Position numbers and translations under genes: made by a program. Below, piece after piece: positions 55,368 to 64,000 of a DNA stretch of 64,000 bases. Source of the stretch: Neoscytalidium dimidiatum (lineage: Eukaryota > Ascomycota > Dothideomycetes > Botryosphaeriales > Botryosphaeriaceae); NCBI GenBank assembly GCA_037367355.1, contig CM074706.1, positions 868,001 to 932,000 on the forward strand. Reading direction: 5' to 3'. A model generated the notes under the pieces. That model made no database searches, was not told the DNA's origin, and worked only from the letters and a program-made list of their open reading frames with translations. Every line of letters starts with the position of its first letter. Position 1 is the first letter of the stretch.

Positions 55368-56963
55368 ATGATCTGCCCAACCCATCTCCTCACCCCTCTC
55401 CTTATCCTCCTCGTTGCTCTCCCCTCGCCCAGCATCTCCCAAAGCCTCGGCTTCGACACACGGGAAGCAACTATCTCCTCCGTCCACCATGCCCTCTTCA
55501 CCGGCCTGTACGGCTGCCGGGACATCGTCTCCGCCTTCCTGACCCGCATCGAAGCCCTCAACCCCACCATCAACGCCATCATCTCCCTCAACCCGTCCGC
55601 TTTATCGGACGCGGACGCCTTGGACGAGTCCCTCTCCTCCGGCAACGCCACCGGGCCCCTCTTCTGCATCCCCATCCTCCTCAAGGACAACTACGACGCG
55701 GCAGGGATGCCGACGACGGGCGGCAACCTCGCCCTCGCGTCCCTCACGCCCGCAACCGACGCGCCCGCTGTCGCGGCGCTCAAGCGCGCCGGCGCGCTCG
55801 CGCTCGGCAAGGCGAACCTGCACGAGCTGGCGCTCGAAGGGCTGTCCGTCTCGTCGCTGGGCGGGCAGACGCTGAACCCGTACGACCGCACGCGCACGCC
55901 GGGCGGGTCGTCGGGCGGGTCGGGCGCGGGCGTGGCGGCGTCGCTGGCGGTGCTGGCGACGGGTACGGACACGGTCAACTCGCTGCGCAGCCCGGCGTCC
56001 GCCAACGGGCTGTTCTCGGTGCGGCCGACGCGCGGGCTGGTCAGCCGCGCGGGCGTCGTGCCCATCAGCTACACGCAGGACGCGTGCGGCGTGATCGGGC
56101 GGAGCCTCGAGGACGTCGCGGCCGGGCTGGCCGCGATGGCGGGCGTGGGCTACGACCCGGGGGACAACGCGACGGCGCTGGTCCCCGAGACGTCGGCGGG
56201 CGTCGACTACGCCGCGGAGCTGGCGGGGGATGCGGGCGCGTCGCTGCAGGGCGTGCGGCTCGGGCTGCTCGAGCCCTTCTTCAACCGGACGCCCAGCGCG
56301 GAGAACGACCCCGTCAACGCGGCCCTGGACGCCGCCGTGGGCAAGCTGGAGGCCGCGGGCGCGACGGTCGTGCGCATCAACGACAGCGCCCTGTTCAACG
56401 CGTCCGGCATCGCGGCCGGGCTCGACACCCAGCGCTTCGAGTACCGCGAGGCCATGGACGCGTACCTGCAGAACCCGAGCCACGCCTCGTCCGCCAACGC
56501 CTCTTTCCCCCGCACCCTCGCCGCCCTCTACGCGACCAACAACACGTCTGGCAGCGGCGCCGGCAACGGCTCCTTCCTCGTCATCCCTTCCCAGTACGAG
56601 TACGTGACCACCTCCCTCGTGTCCAGCACCTCCAACGCCACGTACGCGGCCGTCCAGTCCGGCATCCGCAACCTCACCCTCGCGCTCGCGTCCACCCTCC
56701 AGGACAACAGGCTCTCCGCCCTCATCTACCCGGAGCAGCGCAACCTCGTGGTCAAGGTGGGTTCACCCAGCCAGAGCGGGAGAAACGGAATCCTGGCCGC
56801 GCTGACGGGCAGTCCGGTCGTCACCGTGCCGGTAGGATTCAGTGCGGAGAGCGAGGAGGCGCCTGTGGGAGTGCCGATCGGGATGGAGATATTGGGGGCA
56901 CCGTGGACGGAGACGTCATTGTTGAAGCTCGGGCGGGCCGTGGGGGTCGTGCTGGGCAGCTAG
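55368..56963 (+). CDS. Secreted amidase-signature hydrolase, apparently cut short by a TAG
   Basis: A single exon of 531 residues. It has a signal peptide (MICPTHLLTPLLILLVALPS) and then the amidase signature fold with the Ser-Ser-Lys triad. Lys is in FCIPILLKDNYDAAGMPTTG, the cis-Ser is in TPGGSSGGSGAGVAASLAVL, and the nucleophile Ser should lie in ATGTDTVNSLRSPASANGLF. Gln-Asp follow in ISYTQDACGVIGRSL. Many Asn-X-Ser/Thr sites fit secretion. The C-terminal core block SPVVTVPVGFSAE and MEILGAPWTETSLLKLGRAV are present. The frame then meets TAG at 56961-56963. The same frame stays open for 40 more codons to a second stop at 57086 and reads like a normal amidase tail (KLAEEYLEVKEYETVPVV, then IPAAYPLGVL). 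The stop is therefore a nonsense change, readthrough site or sequence error. The substrate is unknown. Confidence 0.9.
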   Translation: MICPTHLLTPLLILLVALPSPSISQSLGFDTREATISSVHHALFTGLYGCRDIVSAFLTRIEALNPTINAIISLNPSALSDADALDESLSSGNATGPLFCIPILLKDNYDAAGMPTTGGNLALASLTPATDAPAVAALKRAGALALGKANLHELALEGLSVSSLGGQTLNPYDRTRTPGGSSGGSGAGVAASLAVLATGTDTVNSLRSPASANGLFSVRPTRGLVSRAGVVPISYTQDACGVIGRSLEDVAAGLAAMAGVGYDPGDNATALVPETSAGVDYAAELAGDAGASLQGVRLGLLEPFFNRTPSAENDPVNAALDAAVGKLEAAGATVVRINDSALFNASGIAAGLDTQRFEYREAMDAYLQNPSHASSANASFPRTLAALYATNNTSGSGAGNGSFLVIPSQYEYVTTSLVSSTSNATYAAVQSGIRNLTLALASTLQDNRLSALIYPEQRNLVVKVGSPSQSGRNGILAALTGSPVVTVPVGFSAESEEAPVGVPIGMEILGAPWTETSLLKLGRAVGVVLGS

Positions 56964-57086
56964 GGGAGGAGGAGGGCGCCGAAGCTGGCGGAAGAGTACT
57001 TGGAAGTCAAGGAGTATGAGACAGTACCAGTCGTGACCCCGGATGTGGCGAACATTCCGGCGGCGTATCCGTTGGGCGTGCTGTAG
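56964..57086 (+). other. In-frame C-terminal extension of the amidase beyond its TAG
   Basis: Forty codons continue in the amidase frame after the TAG, ending at the TAG at 57084-57086. The sequence looks protein-like, rich in Val, Glu and Pro, and unlike the flanking non-coding DNA. Confidence 0.6.
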
Positions 57087-60000
57087 ATATAGTCAGGATG
57101 AGAGAGACGAGGAGAGAAGCGGTGCTTATGGACACGGAGATTGGCACTGTCGATGGACGGAGCTGTAATGACGAAATGATAATGATACGCTCCTGAATAT
57201 TCTACTGCCACTTTCATCGTCGTTTGTGTTGTTGCCATTGCTGCCATTGCTGCCATTGCTACCGCCGACGTTGCTCACTGGTCTTGTCGAGTTGAAGCAG
57301 TCATCTAACGTATTCCTATGCCAGTGTCATGTCTCTTCAATTCATACCTGCGTTCGGATGACTGATTCTACTCTGGATGCGCTCACCATACTCGTCTCGC
57401 GGTTGGTCTTCTTAGAATAACCTAATTGCTCAGTATATTAATTTAGCTACCTGATTCAGGATCAAGCAGAATTATGGCATGCTGCGTTTGCTGACGGCTG
57501 TAGACATAACGCTCCCAAGGAGGTCAGAGGGATGCCATATTTGGTAGCTCATGTGCCTCCTGATCTAAATATGCTGCGTGAGAGTAGCGAGGTATTGCGG
57601 CGCTATTGGTAAGCGGGATGAAAGGGTGTAGAGAGCGCGGCCAAATGGTGTATAATAGATATGAGCGTACTACTCGAATGCGTAGCAGGTGTCCGATCAC
57701 CAGGCGGAACTGGATGCGGCGTAAGACACACCGGTGATCCCATTATTTAGCAACAAGTTTCGTCTTGCCGTGCTGCTGAAGCTTGCGGTTTCTCCGAAGA
57801 AGTCGGGGGGGAGAGAGAGAGAGAGGGGAGACCGAAGTAAGAAGAAAAAAAGAACAACATCGAAGAAGTGACTCGATGAGGTCTCTGTCGAAACGAAGCC
57901 TATGCTCGTCCGTCAAGACAGTGATACCTTTTGATGATGAATTTACAGGACCCCGGCCAAACGAAATCATTGCAGTCATTGACGATTTGTTCAGCAGTGC
58001 AACCGCGAACGTCCTTGCCGAGACCTACTGTTATACCATCCACTTCTTCACCTCAATACCGATAATACAAGATACAATAAGGTATTGGTTAGGCACTTGT
58101 AGATCGAGCATACGGGTTTAGCTCCTTTATCTTCGGGTATGATAAATCTGGAAGCTGGAAAACTCGATGCTTCGGAGGATGGAAACTCGACTCAGGATAT
58201 CGCGTTTTCGATACCTCAACAATCAAATATCCTTATCTCTTGGGACTTTTTGCAAGATTAAGGCTCCAGATCAAAGCTATCACATCAGTCCATTCGTTAA
58301 TGGCGTGTATTTCGAATTTCTTGCTTTGAGCTTTATATACCGATAAGAGAAATTGAAAAAGAGAACGATGATGTCATGAACGGGGAAGACGAAATCGAAA
58401 AACTGGAAGACGAAAAAAAAAAAGAGACTGACTTCAACTGTCTGGACGATGCAACGAGAGGATTCTCTGTTTCTGGTCTGAAAAATCAAGCCATGGCACT
58501 GATAACAAAATAAACCATGGCCATTGGTTGGCATCAGAATCTCACCTGCAGCTTGACGGGAGGTTTCACAGGGATCAGAAACTCTGGCAAACTCTGACAA
58601 GGACATCCATTCTGTGGACAGGTGCTCCTTGTCTCAAGGTTATGGTGGTTAGTATGTGTATGCAAAAGTGCGTGTGCAAACACTTCTCCCGTGGAAAGCA
58701 CTTCAAACGTCCGTGCGGTCAACAACCGACAAACACCCTCGGCCGACGAGAAGCCAACATGCTCAGCCTCAATATCTGCTGACGACTCAATGCTAATCTC
58801 AGCTGTTGCAACCTAGGGTAAAACGCTCTCCCTCGCATCCTGCGGTGTCGAGGATGACTGAAGACGGTGAAAAGTGTTGACCCACAGAAGTCAAGCCGTG
58901 TTCCTGCCGCAACAAGTTCAAGGTGGGTATCTTTCAGGATCTTACTTATTCTCTTCTTTTCCTTTTGAGTTTTTGAGTGAATCAGTTTTTTTAGATTTTA
59001 TTTGAGAAAAGTTTCCAGATTGTACTCTTTTTTTTCACACTGGACTTTGCTTAACCTTCTTCTTCAGTGTTTCGTGTGGCGAAGCAACCAAACGGGTCGC
59101 TCTGGAAATCTGAGCACAGTATCTGTCGGATATGGGGCTGCAAGGTAGTAAGAGCACCGGGAGAAAAAATGACGGTGGCAAATTCCTGCTGCGTCCGGAT
59201 TCAAGGTGGGTATGTCCGCCGTGTATCAGCCTTCTAAGACGACAGAATCCACTCTACTGAAACGTAGGTCGACTCAAACAAACTTCGGCCGGAAAGCTTG
59301 TCATGAGCCATGGCACGCCTCTCAGGAATGTGGACGGAGACAGCCGGTTTCCCTGTTGTATTGCGGCATCTTGTATGGGGTTCCGCGGTCTCCGGTGACA
59401 CCAAAAGTGGGTATCTAATGTCCAACATTTCGAGACGACATGGGAATAGTTTCAAAAGCTGTGTCGAGGACGCCTGCATGCTGTACTGAAACCGCTGGAC
59501 TCCGATATGTTCCGCTGGGCTCAAGATAGGTGTCCAGTTGTATGTTGCTCAATGGCCAACAAGGGCGTGGCACAACAAATGCATCAGCTGGTGCTATCAC
59601 TTGTCACCAATCAATTCAGCTCTGTCGCTTTGAGCTGAACATTCTGGGTAATTTGGAAAAGCGTATCGGCTGTTGAAATGATGAGCGACCCACCGACCCG
59701 CTCTTCGAATGTCCAGGAAGATGGCGATACTTCCGAAAGCAGCAATGTTCCACAGGAATTTGCTCACTTTCAAGCTGCTAGCACAAAGATCGACTGCTTT
59801 TCGCGTGCCGACGAATACAGGCTTGCCGCGGACAGCCCAGTTCATCTTATGCAAAAGCCCCTGCATGTTGTTCTTGAGACAGCCAGTATCCACGTGTTTC
59901 CCACAGCCTAAGTTGTGTTGAGGTTGCATGTGCGGCACTTTTCGGCACCTGAGACTGTCGCACAGTCACAAACTGAGCGGCACATTGTTCTCCACACGCG

Positions 60001-61541
60001 TATCCGGTAATGATTCGTCGTGGCCGGGGGATCACCTCCACGGCTTTCGCGGACGGGTCTACCCGAGAGGAGTTCTGAGCGTAGATCTCCTGGAGGCGCA
60101 AAGTGGCCTTCGCGACGAGGATGATCTCGGAAACCCGGGCTGATCGCACGCCAATACGACGTGAGGTCAAGAAAGGAGTCAAGAGCCGAATCAGCCGCGC
60201 CCAGTCCAACCATCTTATGTTGTCTGTTCGCCAAGTCGTGGCGCTGTGGCTGTATGCTGCGTAGTCGTTCGCCCGGGACGAAAATTCACCCTGAACGCTG
60301 CCGCTGCTATTGTTGCGGTGGCGGTGCCGCTCATCTCCGTGGGGCAAATAAGCGCGCAGGCATTGCGGTGCATCACCCAATATTGCCCCTGGCGGCAACC
60401 AATGGAGACGCGTCTAAACTTGGTCAGCATTTTCCAAAAAGCATTGTGCCAAGGCCTAGAGGTCAGCTCCAAAACGGCAGACGTGTCGTGGCCGGGGCGG
60501 TTAGGGTTTCCAGTGGGCCCGGAGCAGCGGCGCTTAGAGTCGTCGCTCTGAAAGATGCTGGATCCCAAGGAATCGGTTTGCGCGGGCCGGTGCGGCGTCG
60601 CAGAAGTCTAAATGCAGATGTCCATTCAATCACCTTCAGCCTGGTGGTTGACTGTGCGCACAACTGTCCGATCGGGGCCGTGCTGGTCAAGATCTGGAGC
60701 GTTCTCAGGCGTGCCTCATCTATTCGATGGTCTAAAAATGAGTCGACGAAGCGCGCCTGGCGGCCAGATGGTGGTGGCCGGAGATTGTGCGGCTCGAATG
60801 CGCTGGACTGTGGCTCAGTCTGCGGATCTTCTCTCCCTGCGGTCACTCGGGAGGATGCGGAACCCGGATGGCGTGGGCCGGAAGGGAAACGGCAGGGGAA
60901 GCGGCAGAGGGGTTCCGCGGAGTTCGCTTGGCTGCAGGACGGCGGTGTTGAGCTGGCTCGCGGTGGTGTTCCTGGCGAAGAGCTGTCTTGTGGTGTTCGC
61001 GGCGCTGGGCTGCGTCAGCGTCAGTGCTTTCCCACTCCGTGTGGCCAGCCAGGATCACCAAGGCGAGACCCCCTGGGCGCTGCCCCTCTTGGCCCTTGGC
61101 CAGCCACTCCGCGACGCCCGCGACGCTGAAACTGGGCTGAAGTGACGCTGGGAGCAGGCCACGAAGCTTGGTCTGCGCGCAAGACAGAGGCGCTTGCTGC
61201 CAAATCAGACCAGACGCTTGCAAGTAGTACATACAATACGGCCGTTGAAGAGAGCTCGAGCGCCTGCGGGCCGTGTCTTCTTTCCACTCGCAAAGCCCCT
61301 CTTCGTCTTCGTACCGCCGCTCGGCTTCGCCCTCTTCCGCGCCAACTGCGCATCTCTACTGCTTTTTGTTTAAGCTAGCTCTGCCAACAAGCTTCCAAGC
61401 CTCCCTCGACACGAGCACTATCAGTCCAGCCAGCGTGACCCTGCTTCGAGCTGCCCGTCCGCGCAGCTAAATATTGACAGCTTGCAAATTCGAGAGCGGC
61501 CTCTCTCCGCACCCGCACAGTACCAATTCCTACCTACAGTC
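57087..61541. other. 4.5-kb region without a confident gene
   Basis: Three sites end in a donor-like GTGGGTAT (about 58930, 59213 and 59416), two of them within a near-repeated 30-base segment. The stretch before the second, about 59066-59202, reads as an open Cys-containing frame (SVFRVAKQPNGSLWKSEH onward). A 77-codon ATG frame at 59678-59911 has a protein-like acidic start. None can be assembled into a supported gene. The GC-rich frame at 60161-61129 has no domain. Confidence 0.45.
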
Positions 61542-62696
61542 ATGACTGCCGCATCAGAAAAAGATTTCGAGAAGCAGCAACCCAGCTCTTCAGAGACGAA
61601 GCTCGAGAAGCCGGCCTCAGCGCCCGCGCCAGACGCGATGAAGGAGAAAGACTACGGACCAGCGACGCCAACTACATACTCAGAGCAAGACGAATCGGCA
61701 GCAGCATGCGACTTCGACCCATCCGCCGACTTCAAGGGCGACGTGCAGGTCTCGCAGGAGCTGCCGACGGAGAAGGACATCAGGAGGTGCGAAGACATGC
61801 TGGTGCTGGGCGCGGACGGCGAATCGCGGCCCTTCAAAAGCCTGTATTCGGGCGAAGGCGTGGCGTCCAGGCAGCTGATCATCTTCGTGCGACACTTCTT
61901 CTGCGGCGTACGGCCTTCTCTCCAACACCACTCTCCCCCTGCACTGCTGCAGCGGTGAAGACGGCAAGAACTGACAAGGGCGAAACACCAGAACTGCCAG
62001 GAGTTCCTGCGCACGCTATCGGCCAGCGTCACCCCTGACGCGCTGCTAGCGCTGCCCACGCCCACGTTCATCACCATCGTCGGCTGCGGGCGCCCCGAGC
62101 TGATCCCCATGTACGCGCAGACGACCAACTGCCCGTTCCCCATCTTCGCCGACCCGACCACGAAGCTGTACGCGCAGCTGGGCATGATGCGGACGCTGTC
62201 GCTGGGGCCCAAGCGGCCGGACTACATCAAGACGAGCATGGTGTCGACGACGGTGCACAGCATGATCCAGGTCATCAAGAGCGGGAAGGGCATCGTGCAG
62301 GGCGGCGACATCCGGCAGGTGGGCGGCGAGATGCTGTTCGAGGACGGCAAGGTGACGTGGGTGCACCGGATGAAGAACACGCGCGACCACGCCGAGATCG
62401 ACGAGCTGAGGCAGGTGCTGGGGCTGACGGGGAAGGACGAGGGCAGGAGGGAGAGGAACGACGGGTTCAAGGCGATGGCGAGGAGCATGAGCTGGAGCCG
62501 CAAGCAGGATCGCAGCAAGGAGCGGGGCAAGGACCGGAGCAGGTCGCGGGAGAACAGAGGTGTGGTGGAGGAGGGCGATGAGAAGGGGGCGGAGATGAAG
62601 GAGAAGGAGCAGAGGAAGGGCAAGAGGAGGTCGCTGTTCGCAAGGTCGGAGAGCCATCACCGCCACCATCACAGCCAAGACGAGAAGGCGTCATGA
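61542..62696 (+). CDS. AhpC/TSA-type thioredoxin-fold antioxidant protein (AAED1/PRXL2-like)
   Basis: Two exons, 61542-61907 and 61992-62696, with an 84-bp intron (GTACGG...CACCAG), giving 356 residues. The splice creates the redox motif: LIIFVRHFFCGNCQEFLRTL, a C-x2-C within a peroxiredoxin-like fold. Further family features are PTFITIVGCGRPELIPMYAQ, TNCPFPIFADPTTKLYAQLG and GDIRQVGGEMLFEDG. An acidic, disordered N-terminus (about 70 residues) and a long Lys/Arg/Glu-rich C-terminal tail ending in His/Ser repeats (about residues 270-356) flank the fold. The fold suggests thiol-based peroxide or redox chemistry. No export signal is visible. The basic tail may direct binding or localisation, which is inference. 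Confidence 0.88.
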
Positions 62697-63650
62697 GGGC
62701 AGCAGGAAAAAGCCGGGAGGCGGGATGTACTCATGTTAGCGATATACCATTTGCAGCGGCGTTTACGGGAGCTAAGGAACAAAGTCCGTCTCGAAGCTCA
62801 CCGGTGATTTCTCGGACTTGCATTCGACTTGCTCGTTACAGAGAAGAGCTGGCATGCGGACGCGGGGTCGGGACGAGACGTGAAAGACTTGCCTCAAACT
62901 TTATCGGACGCCGGATACGAGGACTGGCACCCATGACTCGGGCATGCCTGTTCCCACGAGGCGCGCGCCAGGGAAGCAGAGCCTCACAGAGTGGCAGATA
63001 CAACTGTCCAGCACGCAGATAATAGTAGCTTCAAAGACACAAACAGAGTAATAGAGTCCTCAGCACAGAGACCCACCACCAGCAGAAGGCGGACCGAAAG
63101 CGGCAAAACTTCCCGATGGCGGCGTTGCGGGCTGACCTGCCACGGCGCCGCGCAGCCCATCTGCGACCCCGCTACCCCGCCGCGCAACGCTCGTCATCGC
63201 CTGCACATTCGTCAGAAAGCCCGTCCAGAACCATGCCGCAAAGCGCAAGGATCCCACGCGCGACGATGAGGGGAAGCTGTGGAAGCTCTGGCAACTATCG
63301 GGGACGTTAGGGACAAGACTTCCGATAGCCAGCCAATTGTTGCCGAGCCATTGGCTGCGCGCGGCCGAGCCCGTCGAGCGTCCGGCGCACAGGGTCGCCC
63401 GTAGCGCGCCAGCCCAGCCTGCCAGCCGTGAGAGAGGAGAGCTGTTACTTTCCCCCACATGGCTCCTGCTCTCGGTCGAAGGCACATAAAATAGATCCGC
63501 CGCCCTCCGCCGTCATCGTCTGCTTCCAATTTCTCTCCCTCTCTCCTTCCGCAGTCTGCCCTCACCACTCCCAAGATACCCCGCAGTCCGCGACAGCCCA
63601 CCTCCAAAAGCCGATTCCACAGCCGACAACGCCCCCCAAGCTAGCCAACA
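62697..63650. other. Intergenic and promoter of the formaldehyde dehydrogenase gene
   Basis: About 950 bases. Before the start at 63651 there is an ATAAAATA element near 63486 and a CT-rich tract near 63530-63550, typical of fungal promoters. No gene seen. Confidence 0.55.

Positions 63651-64000
<350 letters not shown>

Noticed and set aside
60161..61129. 322-codon plus-strand frame
   Set aside because: Composition resembles GC-rich non-coding DNA and overlaps frames on both strands; no motif found.

Overview
The window is nuclear DNA of a filamentous ascomycete (Pezizomycotina; a Dothideomycete is my guess from gene content and GC-rich coding, not proven). The evidence is short 47-70 bp introns with GT...CTGAC/CTAAC...AG signals, GPI-anchored Ecm33 and SUN wall proteins, two HET-domain loci, an RTA1 exporter and a Zn2Cys6 regulator. 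There is no bacterial-style operon, CRISPR array or tRNA that I could recognise. About 21 loci are supported; most needed splicing by eye, and exon coordinates are given in each entry.

Layout: 1-3.7 kb, a large disordered coiled-coil protein. 5.5-12.7 kb, a surface-biology block: a receptor-L-domain membrane protein whose 3' half is broken in frame, an RTA1-family 7-TM protein, a decayed-looking Zn2Cys6 transcription factor, and ECM33. 15-17.2 kb, a HET-domain pseudogene with several nonsense codons. 18.6-23.4 kb, housekeeping genes: glutamate-cysteine ligase modifier subunit, AP-1 sigma (APS1) and MAF1. 25-28.5 kb, a divergent aldehyde dehydrogenase / zinc alcohol dehydrogenase pair. 31-42 kb, a dense conserved block: RVS167 (BAR-SH3), NFS1 cysteine desulfurase, VPS23 (ESCRT-I), gamma-tubulin and a polytopic membrane protein. 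43.8-49 kb, an intact HET gene, the EFM7-type methyltransferase and a SUN-family wall protein (49.3-50.7 kb). 55.4-57.1 kb, a secreted amidase with an apparent early stop. 61.5-64 kb, an AhpC/TSA-like thioredoxin-fold protein and the 5' end of the glutathione-dependent formaldehyde dehydrogenase, cut by the window edge.

The genes do not form one pathway. Small functional groups are visible: wall and surface proteins (Ecm33, its L-domain relative, SUN protein), alcohol/aldehyde oxidation (divergent ADH/ALDH, plus SFA1), thiol metabolism (GCLM, NFS1, SFA1), and endocytic/trafficking functions (APS1, RVS167, VPS23). The accessory parts are the HET loci, the zinc-cluster gene and the broken L-domain gene. 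Three of these four show coding decay, which is the most notable property of the window. Two large stretches (50.7-55.4 and 57.1-61.5 kb) have no convincing gene.
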